Numbered from the stretch's first letter, positions 9,781-19,466 are shown. The stretch is DNA of 64,000 nucleotides from Lacinutrix himadriensis (GCF_001418105.1 NZ_LIQI01000022.1:372001-436000); one strand, 5' to 3'. Numbers and translations: made by a program. The notes: a model not told the origin generated them from the letters alone.

Positions 9781-9811
9781 AAAAAATGCCACTTAAAAAG
9801 TGGCATTTTTT
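9781..9811 (-). terminator. Terminator of the T9SS BNR/PA-domain gene
   Basis: The stem TGCCACTT/AAGTGGCA is flanked by A and T runs on both sides, 20 bases beyond the stop of the minus-strand gene. It could work in both directions. Confidence 0.85.
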
Positions 9812-9830
9812 ATCTAATAGTATCTTATAA

Positions 9831-12800
9831 TTACTTCTTGATAACTAACTTTTCTGAATGAGAGAAATTAGCACCTTGAATTTTTAATACATACATACCT
9901 GTAGCCAAATTATTCGCTTCAATTGTAGATTGTTGGTTTAAAGATAATTCTGCTGAAAACACTTTTCTACCATTCATATCAAAAATTGCAGCGACAGCCT
10001 TCCCGTAATTTTGGGTTGTTTTAATATGTATTGTTCCGTTAGATGGGTTAGGATAAATGCTAAATGCATTCTCTGTATTTTCATCAATACTTAAAGAATC
10101 TGGAGTAAACTGTCCAGAGAAAACACCACGACCATGCGTAGCAACAAATACCATATTATCATCTCTTAAATCAATATCTAATACTCTTACATTGCTCATA
10201 TCATTATAAGCTTGTGTCCAAGTAGGAGATGCATCAGAGAAATTGCTAGTATACCAAGCTCCTAATTCTGTACCAATAAGTACTTCTTCTAAATTTAAAG
10301 GATTTTGTAAAATTGCTTTCACTGGTAAATCTGGTAAGTCACCATCTTTTTGTTCCCAGTTAGCTCCAGCATCACCAGAATACCAAATGTTGTTTACACC
10401 ATAATTATGTACAGTAACAAAAATTTCATTTTCAGATTGTCCGTATTCTATATCAGAAATACTACCAACAATTACTCTATTATCTAGATTCGTCCAAGTT
10501 GGTGAACCTGTATTTGCATTTTCCACTAAAATAATATCCCCTAATCTTGTTCCTACTAACAACTTAGAAGAAGTGGTAGTATAAGGAGAAACCGTTAATG
10601 CAGTAGGCGCTGCAGTTAACTCTACAGTGCTTGTTAAATTAGTACTAGCTAACGTTGCATTAGATTTAATTCCGGAGTATCTTTTAATAATATTATTTGT
10701 TCCAGAAGAATAATTAGAATATAATATATCTAAATTAGAATCTAATGCTTGTGGATTAATGAATGACCCATTACTTGAAGACTCATTATTAATAGTAACA
10801 TTTGCTCCATCAAAATTATAAAGATTCACACCACTGTTATACACATAGTTTCTAATAAAATATCTATCTGTACCATCTTGATCAAAAAAGGTATAGGCAC
10901 CATCACCTCCGTAAGGTTCCGAAGAACTATCTGTTCCTGTAGGATTCGCATTTTGAAAAAGTTGCGTACCGTTATCTTGTAAACCTCCTGCAAAATAATC
11001 TCCAGTAAAAGCTGTTGTTGGACCTACACCAACCGTATAAAACTGAGAAGTTACAAAACCATTATTTCTATCTTCAATAGTTACACCTCCATTACTAGAA
11101 TAATAAACACCACCATCATTACCAAAGAGTACTTTATTAGAATCTCCAGGAGCAAAAACAGCGATATGCTGATCTGCATGTACATACTGTTTACCAAATC
11201 CACCATACCAATGAGAAAGTTGCGTCCAAGAAGATGCTCCATTTGTGGTTTTAAATAAATCAATTCCTCCTGTATATAATACATTATCATTATTAGGATC
11301 TAAGGATAGATATAAATTATACCAAGCTTGTAATCTAGGAAAGTCAGTTGCTTCAATACTAGGATCTGCATCATTTGGTAGCGCTTTATCATCTATAAAG
11401 AATGCAGGGAAAAAACCAGAGGTAGTATATTTCATTGTTACACCTCCTGTTGACAATTCTGCTAAAAGATATACTTTATTTGCAGTTGTTTTTGATGCTG
11501 CTATTTGCGTTCTAACACCATTTGTAACCGTATAAATTATATTAAATGTTGCACCATTATCTGTAGAAGATAAAATGGTTCCACCTCCATCGCCATAAAG
11601 CGTACTATTATTTGTAGCTACCCATATGGTACCTGCAGCATCGTAATCTAAATCGTTAGGTTCAAATTTATGACCATCTACATCTGCTGTTAGCGGCATA
11701 TTTATTTGAGACCAGTTTGCACCTTCATCTGATGATTTATAGATACCATACGTTTCTCCACCTATTGAAGTTGTAGCATTAGAAGCACTATAAACTCCAT
11801 CTCCAGCAGCAACATAAATATCAGAAGTTCCATTATTATCTACAACAATAATATCGTTAACCAATAATACACCAGGAATTACAGTTGCTGTAAAATCTCC
11901 TGAAGCAGGATTTAAAGAAACACTTACGGTTCCAGAAGCTAAAGCAGCTTCAATTGCGTCTCCATCTTCTTTAGAAATCATTACCGAAGGTATACCAATC
12001 GTAGTATCATCTCCTCCCATTGGAACAGGTTCCCCTGCAACGTTATTCATCATAATAACAGCTATTGCTCCTGCAATTTCTGCATTTTTTACTTTAATAT
12101 CAAAATCACAATTTCCACGACGTATTAATGCAACTTTACCAGATGCACTTGGCCCAAAACCATTACATCCATTCTCTGCAACTTGAGGAGAAACAGGACT
12201 AGGATCATTTGCTAAGATTAAATCTCCAGATACAGTAGTGGTAATTTCTGTACCAAAAGCTGTTGTTGCAAAAGATTGATAATCTCCTGCAATACTAGCA
12301 GGTGAATTAACAGAAATACTAGAAGCAGATACAAAATAACTATCTCCAGTGCTTTCACCAAAAATTCTTGTCCAAGTACTACCTCCATCTGTAGATTGCC
12401 ATACACCATCTCCTGTTGCATCTCCACCTCCATAAGATTCACCAGTTCCAACATAAAATATTTGTGAATCGTTAGGATCTGCTACAATAACAGAAACTGC
12501 TAAATTTTCTGGAATACCTACGCGTTCCCATACAGTACTAGCACTAGATATATTAGAATTTCTCCATAAACCCCCACTTACACCACCAGCAAATACGGTG
12601 TTGTTTGATGTGTCATTTGGATCAAACATAACAGCTCTTGTTCTACCTCCTACATTATTAGGTCCACGTGAAACCCAACCATTATCCATTGCATCACCAG
12701 GAACTCTTCCTTCTACAAATGCTTCTGCTCTTTGTTCAAGAAGTTCTTTTTGTAATTGGGATACTTTTTCTGGAGTTGGTCTTCCTAATTCAGGATTCAT

Positions 12801-13022
12801 GGTTAATTCCCACATTTCCTCATTATATTTGTTAGGAGTCAACCTATGCTCTTTTCTTTCCGTTTTACTTAACTTCAATTGTTCTGTAAAAGGGCTTTTT
12901 GCTAAATTTTCAGCATGTAATTTTTTTAATTGTGCCGTATCATTTTTCGATTCTTGGTTAGAATTACATCCAACTAAAACGAAAACAAAAAAAACACTAA
13001 ATAGATAGGTAATCTTTTTCAT
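9831..13022 (-). CDS. T9SS-secreted BNR/sortilin-like repeat protein with inserted PA domain
   Basis: 1063-residue exported protein. The N-terminus (MKKITYLFSVFFVFVLVGC) is a signal with a lipobox-like LVGC at Cys19. Many WD40/BNR-type beta-propeller repeats follow, with motifs such as WRNSN, GVWQSTDGGSTWTRI, GIYKSSDEGANWSQI and WYSGDAGANWEQ. A PA (protease-associated) domain is inserted at about residues 255-385 (GKVALIRRGNCDFDIKVKNA, then GIPSVMISKEDG). The last 80 residues form a T9SS type A sorting domain (SIYPNPSNGTIHI ... GMYVLKI ... EKLVIKK). Such sortilin-VPS10-like proteins are common surface proteins in flavobacteria, but the ligand is unknown. A lipobox combined with a T9SS signal is unusual. 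Own promoter and terminator, so probably monocistronic. Confidence 0.9.
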   Translation of the reverse strand: MKKITYLFSVFFVFVLVGCNSNQESKNDTAQLKKLHAENLAKSPFTEQLKLSKTERKEHRLTPNKYNEEMWELTMNPELGRPTPEKVSQLQKELLEQRAEAFVEGRVPGDAMDNGWVSRGPNNVGGRTRAVMFDPNDTSNNTVFAGGVSGGLWRNSNISSASTVWERVGIPENLAVSVIVADPNDSQIFYVGTGESYGGGDATGDGVWQSTDGGSTWTRIFGESTGDSYFVSASSISVNSPASIAGDYQSFATTAFGTEITTTVSGDLILANDPSPVSPQVAENGCNGFGPSASGKVALIRRGNCDFDIKVKNAEIAGAIAVIMMNNVAGEPVPMGGDDTTIGIPSVMISKEDGDAIEAALASGTVSVSLNPASGDFTATVIPGVLLVNDIIVVDNNGTSDIYVAAGDGVYSASNATTSIGGETYGIYKSSDEGANWSQINMPLTADVDGHKFEPNDLDYDAAGTIWVATNNSTLYGDGGGTILSSTDNGATFNIIYTVTNGVRTQIAASKTTANKVYLLAELSTGGVTMKYTTSGFFPAFFIDDKALPNDADPSIEATDFPRLQAWYNLYLSLDPNNDNVLYTGGIDLFKTTNGASSWTQLSHWYGGFGKQYVHADQHIAVFAPGDSNKVLFGNDGGVYYSSNGGVTIEDRNNGFVTSQFYTVGVGPTTAFTGDYFAGGLQDNGTQLFQNANPTGTDSSSEPYGGDGAYTFFDQDGTDRYFIRNYVYNSGVNLYNFDGANVTINNESSSNGSFINPQALDSNLDILYSNYSSGTNNIIKRYSGIKSNATLASTNLTSTVELTAAPTALTVSPYTTTSSKLLVGTRLGDIILVENANTGSPTWTNLDNRVIVGSISDIEYGQSENEIFVTVHNYGVNNIWYSGDAGANWEQKDGDLPDLPVKAILQNPLNLEEVLIGTELGAWYTSNFSDASPTWTQAYNDMSNVRVLDIDLRDDNMVFVATHGRGVFSGQFTPDSLSIDENTENAFSIYPNPSNGTIHIKTTQNYGKAVAAIFDMNGRKVFSAELSLNQQSTIEANNLATGMYVLKIQGANFSHSEKLVIKK

Positions 13023-13044
13023 AATTTATTTTTTCTAGTAAAAG

Positions 13045-13052
13045 CAAATATA
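13045..13052 (-). promoter_or_regulatory. -7 motif of the BNR/PA-domain gene
   Basis: CAAATATA on the plus strand reads TATATTTG on the minus strand, an exact consensus match 22 bases before the ATG. Confidence 0.6.
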
Positions 13053-13079
13053 ACAAAACTAGAGACATATAAAAAAATC

Positions 13080-14455
13080 TTATATGTTAAAGCTTAATCC
13101 TTTAATTTTCTTATAGACCATAATGGCTTTACTGTCTGAGAGCAAAGAAACATAGTTACAAATACTCAATAATCTTAAGTATAAATTATCTTCATTTATA
13201 TTAATCATTTTGGGTAATCGCTTAAGTACAAGTGTATCGTAATTAGTAGGTGTGCCATTATAATTATTATTAATTGCTTTGGTATAAACACTTAATAAGG
13301 TATTCAAGACTTGATAACCAGAAATCTCTTTATCCACCACTTCTATAGATTGATATACATTATCGACACTTATCTTAATGATATCGTTTATTTGCGCTTC
13401 ATATTTACTTTTGTCTAACAAAGCGATTTTAAATTCATCTTTCAATATAGCCTCTTCATTTGCAATAAAAATAGCAACAGCTTCATTAATAAGTGTATTA
13501 ATAGCCAATGCTCTTAAATAGCTAATTCGATCTTGCGTATTACTTAATTGATGGTATTTTTTGGTGTTTATAGTTTCTCTAACCAGATTAATTAAATACT
13601 CTAAAGCGTACTCCTCTTGAATAAGTCCTAAATTAATTCCGTCTTCAAAATCAATAATAGTGTAACAAATATCATCTGCTGCTTCTACAAGAAAAGCTAA
13701 AGGATGACGTGAAAAACTAACATCTGTTTTACTTCTACTAATTAAACCAAGCTCTTTGGCTACATCTAAAAACGCTTCCTTTTCACTTTGAAAAAAGCCA
13801 TACTTTTTATCTGCAATATGTTTGGTAGGTTTTTTAGGAAGAGACTCTTTGGGGTATTTCATAAAAGCACCAAGGGTTGCATAACTTAAACGCAAACCAC
13901 CTTGACGACCTTCTCTATTTTCGGTAACTATTTTAAAACCATTTGCATTACCTTCAAAATCACATAAATCCTGATATTCTTTTGCGGTAAGGTTTTCTTT
14001 ATACTGTTTCCCTGCTCCTGTTTTAAAGAACTCCCCAATAGCCTTCTCTCCCGAATGCCCAAAAGGTGGGTTTCCAATATCATGTGCCAATGCAGCAGAA
14101 GCAACTATGGCTCCAAAATCATTTGCTTGGTATCCGTGAATATTTTGTAAGTGTGGATATTTCTCTAGTAATTTTCTTCCTACTTGCCTTCCTAAGGATC
14201 TTGCAACAACACTAACTTCTAAACTATGTGTTAAGCGAGTGTGAACAAAATCGGTTTGCGAAAGCGGTATTACTTGTGTTTTATCTTGAAGGCTTCTAAA
14301 TTCTGAAGAAAAGATTAACGATCGTAATCTACCTCAAACCCCAAACGGGTTTCGTCTTGTTCTTTTCTTAATCTTTTATTGGTGTCGCCAAAGCGCTTTA
14401 AAGAGAGTAGTTGTTCCCAGTTCATCATATCAATTTTATCTTTTGCAAGATACAT
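13080..14455 (-). pseudogene. dgt: dGTP triphosphohydrolase, one-base frameshift near the N-terminus
   Basis: HD-domain dNTPase that removes triphosphate from dGTP. Translation from ATG 14455 gives MYLAKDKIDMMNWEQLLSLK and continues to VDYDR, then meets TAA at 14315-14317. Moving one frame restores IFSSEFRSLQDKTQVIPLSQ and FVHTRLTHSLEVSVVARSLG through to HDIGNPPFGHSGE (the HD motif) and the remainder down to 13080. One base, probably a T or A in a short run, is missing at 14315-14318. The repaired product is about 458 residues, normal for the family. A downstream TTG at 14090 would give only a headless 336-residue fragment lacking the first HD-motif histidine. It may be intact in the organism if the base is a sequencing error. 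Confidence 0.88.
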
Positions 14456-14502
14456 TTTTAGTGTTAAGAAATTATTTCCAAATAAAAATAATATGCAAAT
14501 CT

Positions 14503-14581
14503 CATAACATTAAGCTAACCGTTTTATTACGCTTGTTTAACCTGCACTTAACACCAACTTTACATAGTTAGGGTTTCTTTG
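14503..14581 (+). promoter_or_regulatory. Six phased Pho-box-like half-sites and weak -7 element of the TonB receptor
   Basis: Six consecutive 11-base units carry T(A/T)AC at the same position: TAAC 14505, TAAC 14516, TTAC 14527, TAAC 14538, TAAC 14549, TTAC 14560. The period is exactly 11, one helical turn. The B. subtilis PhoP box is TTAACA with 5-base spacers, and the cyanobacterial and E. coli boxes also have 11-base periods. A weak -7 element, TTTCTTTG, ends at 14581, 20 bases from the start of the last ACAT. The same geometry occurs in front of the porin gene. Confidence 0.65.
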
Positions 14582-14603
14582 CCTCAAGAAATTAAAACAA
14601 GTA

Positions 14604-17417
14604 ATGAGAAATTTTTTATTAGCAATAACACTATTAACTTCTTTAGCAACCTTTGCACAATCTTCTGGTTCTTTAGCTGGAAAATTAATAGACAAAGAGT
14701 ATAACAACGAGCCGCTTCCTTTTGCAAATGTTATAATAAAGGGTACGTCTACAGGAACAACTTCTGACATGGATGGTCTTTATACAATAAATGATTTAGC
14801 AGCTGGAAACTACACCGTTATTTACAGCTTTGTTGGTTACGAAAGTCAAGAGATTGTTGTAGAAATTACAGCAAACAAAGTTACTAACCTAGATGTAACT
14901 ATGGGAGCAAGTGCTGCTTCTTTAGATGAAGTTGTAATTACGACCACTACCAAAAGAGAAAGTGAAACTGCTTTATTACTAGAACAAAAGAAAGCGGTAG
15001 AAATTAAACAAAGTATTGGTGCCGAAGAACTTTCTAGAAAAGGAGTTAGCGATGCTGCTGGTGCGGTTGCTAAAATTTCTGGAGTTTCCAAACAAGAAGG
15101 ATCTAGTAATGTTTACGTGCGTGGTTTAGGAGATCGATATTTAAACACCACCATGAATGGTTTATCGCTTCCGTCTAATGATGTGAATAAAAAGAATATT
15201 GATTTGAATCTATTTTCTTCCGACGTGATAGAAAACGTATCGATAAGCAAAGCATATTCCTCTAAATATTATGGAGACTTTTCTGCTGGTAACGTAGATA
15301 TTAGTTCGAAAGATTATAAAGGAAATGGTTTCTTTGACGCTTATGTTTCCACTGGGTTTAACACAAATGCAATAGATAAAGACTTTGTAAGAAGTGAAGG
15401 AACTGGTTATTTTGGCTACTATGGCAGATATGACCATAATCCTTTTGCTGTAGTTTTATCGCATGGTGTAGATCCTGAAAATGCAGGTACACCAATTAAT
15501 ATTGGTTATGGCGCTTCCGCTGGAAAGTCTTTCAACTTTAACAATGGTTCTAGACTAAGTGTTTTTGCTACTGCTTCTTTTGAAAATGCCTACGAATACC
15601 GAAAAGGTTCTGCAGTAGATTACACACTAACCGAAAAGAAAGCCTTTATAGATAATGCCGAAGAATACGAATATGGCACAACCACCACAGCAATGGCATC
15701 TATTAACTACAAAATAGATAGCGACAATAGCATTAAATACAACTCCTTATTTATTAATAACTCTTCCGATAAAGTTGGCTATTTTGGTATAGACGGAAAA
15801 GGTAGAAGTCGTGACGCTATTCTAAATACAGACGAAGGTTTTTACCAAATGAATGTACAATTTGACCAAACACAAATGTATGTCAACCAATTATTAGGAA
15901 AGCATTCTTCAGGAAAACTAGATGTAGATTGGGGATTTGGTTACAACTATGTATTCTCAAAACAACCAGACAGAAAGCGTGTAAGTGTTGAAAATTATCA
16001 TTTCGCATTAGACAATGACATTAACACAAACCCTTCATTTTACAGCAATGTAGTTTTTGATAACCAACGCTATTTTCAAAATATTGAAGACAACGAATAC
16101 AACGGAAGAATCAATCTAGCATACAATGCCAATGATAATGTAAAAATCAACGTAGGATATAACGGAAGAAGTAAAGAAAGAACGTTTAACAACATTCGCT
16201 ATGGATATGATATTTTAGATTCTGGATACGCCATTGCAGATTCAAATAATTTTAATGCGGTATTTAATTTAGATAATTTAAACCTTAACGATGGGGATGA
16301 TGGGATTTATGAAATACAAGTAATTAACCCTATTCCTACGTTATCTAATGTTAACAGACCTGGATTATACGAAAACACATATACCGGAAACCTTAATGTT
16401 TATGCTGGTTATGTAGATGCTGAAATTAAATCTGGCGAAAAATGGCTATTTGTTCCGGGTGTACGCCTAGAGTCTTTCGAACAAAAAATCGCTTTTAATG
16501 TTATCAACTTAGGAAACTTAGGAAATAGCGAAATAACCTCTAAAGAAACTTTTGTCCTTCCTACCTTAAATGTAAAATATGCATTAACGGAAGATGCGAA
16601 CCTTCGTTTTTCTGCTAGTCAGACAGTTTCTATTCCTGAATTTAAAGAAGTTGCTCCTTTTGTTTACGAAGATATCTCTACTAGAATTGGTGGTAATCCA
16701 GATTTATTAGAAAAAGGATATTCTAAAATATTAAACATCGATTTAAAATACGAATGGTTTTTCAGCAAAAACGAAATACTATCTGTAGCCGCTTTCACCA
16801 AAGAAATTAAAGATCCTGTAAACTTAGTGGTTGGTGCAGATGCAACTGGTACACAACGTTACTTTAGAACAGGAGACAAAGCAAATGTATATGGTCTAGA
16901 AGTAGAAATCAGAAAAAACCTACTGACAGATGAAGATGAAAACACCAAACTTTCTGCAGGTTTTAACGCAACTTACATGCACACAAAACAAGATTTATAC
17001 GAGAATATAGATGGTGCTTTTTACGATGTAAGTTTTACTGAAAGTGAAGAAGAACTACAAGGTGCTTCGCCATTAATACTTAATGCTGATATTAGTTATT
17101 CGCCAACTTTTGGAAACTACAAACCAACAGCAAACGTAGTATTCTCATATTTCTCTAACCGAATTGACGCTTTAGGTTCCGGACAATTAGGAAATGTTAT
17201 AGAAAAAGGAGTACCAACATTAGACTTCATCTGGAAAAACAAAGTAAACGACAAGCTAGAGATAAACCTAAGCGCAAAAAATATTTTAAACGCGAACATC
17301 GATTATTACAGAGAAACAACATTAGGTGATGTTTCAGTAAACTCTGCTAACGGTAAAGGAGTAACCGATTACCAAAGAGGTATCGACCTTGGACTACAAC
17401 TTAAATATAAATTTTAA
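14604..17417 (+). CDS. TonB-dependent outer-membrane receptor, probably for phosphate-containing ligands
   Basis: 937 residues. The signal peptide ends at about residue 19 (LATFAQ). A carboxypeptidase-regulatory-like domain follows (about 20-105: PFANVIIKGTSTGTTSDMDG). The plug domain (about 130-240) includes SASLDEVVITTTT, YVRGLGDRYLNTTMNGLSLP and YYGDFSAGNVDI. A large beta-barrel ends in the aromatic QLKYKF. Located beside a lipoprotein, an OprO/P-type porin and a PiT transporter, and preceded by six phased Pho-box-like repeats; I infer import of a phosphorus source (phosphate ester, polyphosphate or phosphonate). The ligand is not determined by sequence. Start ATG 14604 directly precedes the signal peptide. 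Confidence 0.9.
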   Translation: MRNFLLAITLLTSLATFAQSSGSLAGKLIDKEYNNEPLPFANVIIKGTSTGTTSDMDGLYTINDLAAGNYTVIYSFVGYESQEIVVEITANKVTNLDVTMGASAASLDEVVITTTTKRESETALLLEQKKAVEIKQSIGAEELSRKGVSDAAGAVAKISGVSKQEGSSNVYVRGLGDRYLNTTMNGLSLPSNDVNKKNIDLNLFSSDVIENVSISKAYSSKYYGDFSAGNVDISSKDYKGNGFFDAYVSTGFNTNAIDKDFVRSEGTGYFGYYGRYDHNPFAVVLSHGVDPENAGTPINIGYGASAGKSFNFNNGSRLSVFATASFENAYEYRKGSAVDYTLTEKKAFIDNAEEYEYGTTTTAMASINYKIDSDNSIKYNSLFINNSSDKVGYFGIDGKGRSRDAILNTDEGFYQMNVQFDQTQMYVNQLLGKHSSGKLDVDWGFGYNYVFSKQPDRKRVSVENYHFALDNDINTNPSFYSNVVFDNQRYFQNIEDNEYNGRINLAYNANDNVKINVGYNGRSKERTFNNIRYGYDILDSGYAIADSNNFNAVFNLDNLNLNDGDDGIYEIQVINPIPTLSNVNRPGLYENTYTGNLNVYAGYVDAEIKSGEKWLFVPGVRLESFEQKIAFNVINLGNLGNSEITSKETFVLPTLNVKYALTEDANLRFSASQTVSIPEFKEVAPFVYEDISTRIGGNPDLLEKGYSKILNIDLKYEWFFSKNEILSVAAFTKEIKDPVNLVVGADATGTQRYFRTGDKANVYGLEVEIRKNLLTDEDENTKLSAGFNATYMHTKQDLYENIDGAFYDVSFTESEEELQGASPLILNADISYSPTFGNYKPTANVVFSYFSNRIDALGSGQLGNVIEKGVPTLDFIWKNKVNDKLEINLSAKNILNANIDYYRETTLGDVSVNSANGKGVTDYQRGIDLGLQLKYKF

Positions 17418-17461
17418 TCACAACTATAAAATCAAAAACGAATTTAATTAAACTTGAAACA

Positions 17462-18643
17462 ATGAAAAATACTTTAATTTTAGGATTAGCAATTATAACA
17501 GTGCTTTTCTCTTGCACAACAGATGATACTTCAGATATCGTAATCAATGACAACAGTACGGTAAACAACAATTCTGGTGGTGAAACGCCGAGTGATGATT
17601 GTATTTTCCTTTCCGGAACGTATATCGAAGATTTAACTTTAGACGCAAACAACTGTTATAAAGTAAACGGTTCTTTAATCATGGCAGAAGGAACAACATT
17701 AACTATTCCTGCTGGAATGACATTAGAAGCTTTAGCAGCTGGAGCAAATGTTTACATTGCTATTTCTCAAGGTGCACAAATTATTGCAAACGGAACTGCA
17801 AGCAACCCAATTGTATTAACATCAGATGCTGCTGCACCAAGTGCTGGAGATTGGGGAGGATTAATTCTTTTAGGAAAAGCGCCTATCAACTCAGTAACTG
17901 GAACATCTACTTCTACTTCAGAAATTGCTAGCTTACCATTTGGAGGAACAGATGCAACAGATAATTCTGGAAGCTTACGTTATGTTCGTGTAGAATATTC
18001 TGGTGGTGCTGCAGATGGACAGTCGGAAAACAACGGATTCTCTTTTTATGGAGTTGGAAGCGGAACTTCTGTAGAATACATTCAAGCTTTTGAAGGTAAA
18101 GATGATGGTATCGAATTCTTTGGAGGAACAGTAAACGCTAGTTATGTTTCTGTAGTAAATGCACAAGATGATTCTATTGACTGGACAGAAGGTTACACAG
18201 GAACCATTACAAATGCATACGTGAAGCATGGAGTAGATCACGATAAAGGTATTGAAGCAGATGGTTTTAACACCGACTTTAGTAATGCTGCTGGTTATTA
18301 CTCTAAGCCAACAGTTACTAACTTAACAATTATAGGATTAGGTTCTGCAACTGGAAATGAAGCAATTCGTTTAAGAGCAGGTACACAAGGAATATTCAAC
18401 AATGTTTTAATTCAAGGTTTTGAAGAAGGTTTTGATTTAGATGGAGATGCTGGAGATAGCCCAACAGGAGCTGGAGTTATTAGTGGAGATTTAAGTGTTA
18501 CCAATGTCACTTTTACCGATGTCACTTTAAACATGAAAAATGATACTGCTGAAATCTTTACAGAAGCTGAATTTATTTCTGGTAACGGAAACGGAACAGG
18601 AACAGATTATGCTACATGGGGAGCATCTTGGACCGTGGAATAA
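17462..18643 (+). CDS. Beta-helix lipoprotein partnered with the TonB receptor
   Basis: 393-residue lipoprotein with signal peptide MKNTLILGLAIITVLFSC and lipidated Cys18 followed by an acidic, disordered linker (TTDDTSDIV). The body looks like a right-handed parallel beta-helix with repeated turns (ANNCYKVNGSLIMAEGTTLT, SLRYVRVEYSGG, VEYIQAFEGKDDGIEFFGG, AYVKHGVDHDKGIEADG). It follows the receptor by 44 bases, so the pair is probably an operon and the protein probably a surface partner or cap of the receptor. It ends at a bidirectional terminator. Function is inferred from context only; I do not recognise a named family. Confidence 0.8.
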   Translation: MKNTLILGLAIITVLFSCTTDDTSDIVINDNSTVNNNSGGETPSDDCIFLSGTYIEDLTLDANNCYKVNGSLIMAEGTTLTIPAGMTLEALAAGANVYIAISQGAQIIANGTASNPIVLTSDAAAPSAGDWGGLILLGKAPINSVTGTSTSTSEIASLPFGGTDATDNSGSLRYVRVEYSGGAADGQSENNGFSFYGVGSGTSVEYIQAFEGKDDGIEFFGGTVNASYVSVVNAQDDSIDWTEGYTGTITNAYVKHGVDHDKGIEADGFNTDFSNAAGYYSKPTVTNLTIIGLGSATGNEAIRLRAGTQGIFNNVLIQGFEEGFDLDGDAGDSPTGAGVISGDLSVTNVTFTDVTLNMKNDTAEIFTEAEFISGNGNGTGTDYATWGASWTVE

Positions 18644-18670
18644 GTAATTTATTTGAATAGTCCCTAAATC

Positions 18671-18701
18671 AAAAAAAGCATCCTAATTAGGATGCTTTTT
18701 T
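18671..18701. terminator. Bidirectional terminator between convergent genes
   Basis: The stem AAGCATCC/GGATGCTT has a TAATTA loop, with A and T tracts on both sides, between the lipoprotein gene and the convergent YwqK-like gene. Confidence 0.85.
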
Positions 18702-18718
18702 ATTTTTCTTAATGCTAT

Positions 18719-19078
18719 TTATTGTCTAGTAGCAATAGACGTTTTGTTTGTCCATTCACTCACATTTGCAATTGCATTGTTTGTATAATCTATTTCTTTT
18801 AAAGTTTTATCATTCCAATAAAACCACTTGCCGACTTTCTTCCCATTATCATAATTCGCCGAAACTGTTTTATCGCCTTTGGTATCAAAACGTAACCACT
18901 CTCCTTGAAGTTTACCATCTGTTGTATAGAATCCTGTTTGACTCACTACACCATTGTCGTGATAGTACGTTACTTCAATTAAGCTAGTTTGTTCGTTAAG
19001 TTTTAATGTTCTCTCTTGCTGTGCAAAAGAAATCACTGAAAGCATTAAAGCGAAAAACAAAATAAATTGCTTCTTCAT
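18719..19078 (-). CDS. Secreted MORN-repeat (YwqK-like) protein
   Basis: 119 residues. The signal peptide ends at VISFAQ (residue 19). MORN-like repeats follow: VTYYHDNGVVSQTGFYTTDG, LQGEWLRFDTKGDK and YDNGKKVGKWFYWND. Proteins of this type are common and functionally vague in flavobacteria, and similar ones are often called YwqK antitoxin-like. It sits inside the phosphate island but is transcribed in the opposite direction, and no Pho-box-like repeat points towards it. Confidence 0.75.
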   Translation of the reverse strand: MKKQFILFFALMLSVISFAQQERTLKLNEQTSLIEVTYYHDNGVVSQTGFYTTDGKLQGEWLRFDTKGDKTVSANYDNGKKVGKWFYWNDKTLKEIDYTNNAIANVSEWTNKTSIATRQ

Positions 19079-19133
19079 TATTATGGGTTTTTAATTAATA
19101 ATACCACAATATACACATTTATTAATAATTACG

Positions 19134-19166
19134 AAACATTTACGTAACATTAAATTAACATTAAAC
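19134..19166 (+). promoter_or_regulatory. Three perfect phased AACAT half-sites
   Basis: AAACATT, TAACATT and TAACATT start at 19134, 19145 and 19156, exactly 11 bases apart and in plus orientation. They are the most regular copies of the Pho-box-like motif in the window, but no good -7 element follows at 20 or 31 bases. They may act at a distance on the promoter at 19267 or on the porin promoter. Confidence 0.5.
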
Positions 19167-19240
19167 CAATAACTATCTGTTTATCAATTTATTGAGCGCT
19201 GTTAAAATAATGATATTTATTAATAATTACTTAATATTTA

Positions 19241-19275
19241 CATTACATTAAAATCATTTTTGTATTAGATATTTG
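19241..19275 (+). promoter_or_regulatory. Pho-type promoter upstream of a possible small RNA
   Basis: TTACATTA at 19243 is followed by AGATATTTGC at 19267-19276. The distance from ACAT to the end of TTTG is 31 bases, identical to that in front of the PiT gene, where the same decamer AGATATTTGC occurs. Confidence 0.45.
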
Positions 19276-19280
19276 CTTGT

Positions 19281-19383
19281 ATTTTAAAATACAAATTTTA
19301 GTATTTCATATAATCTATTAGTTTTTGTCGACTATATTATCATGAATTCTACAGGCTGCTTTTGGCCAAAGCAGCCTTTTTTT
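19281..19383 (+). ncRNA. Candidate small RNA, about 100 nt, between the YwqK-like and porin genes
   Basis: A Pho-type promoter (-7 at 19268-19275) and a strong intrinsic terminator (19353-19383) bracket about 100 bases with no credible coding frame. The first part contains the 18-base palindrome TTGTATTTTAAAATACAA (19277-19294). The porin promoter lies after the terminator, so this is not simply the porin leader. No known RNA family is recognised; the evidence is promoter plus terminator only. Confidence 0.35.
19353..19383 (+). terminator. Strong intrinsic terminator with no upstream gene on its strand
   Basis: The stem AGGCTGCTTT/AAAGCAGCCT has loop TGGCC, then seven T residues. The nearest plus-strand gene upstream ends at 18643 and has its own terminator, so this one must end a different transcript. 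Confidence 0.85.
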
Positions 19384-19406
19384 GTTTGTTAAATTTAATA
19401 ATTTAG

Positions 19407-19439
19407 AAACATTAAGTTAACATTAGTGTTGGTTCTTTG
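19407..19439 (+). promoter_or_regulatory. Pho-box-like repeat and -7 element of the porin gene
   Basis: AAACATTA (19407) and TAACATTA (19418) are 11 bases apart. The weak -7 GTTCTTTG ends at 19439, 20 bases from the start of the last ACAT, as in the TonB-receptor promoter. Confidence 0.6.
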
Positions 19440-19466
19440 TAGCGACAAAAACTAATAAGTAACTTA

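Noticed and set aside
12598-13008. 136-codon plus-strand frame opposite the large T9SS gene
   Set aside because: It is a shadow of the minus-strand gene, rich in C, S, F and L with no family features.
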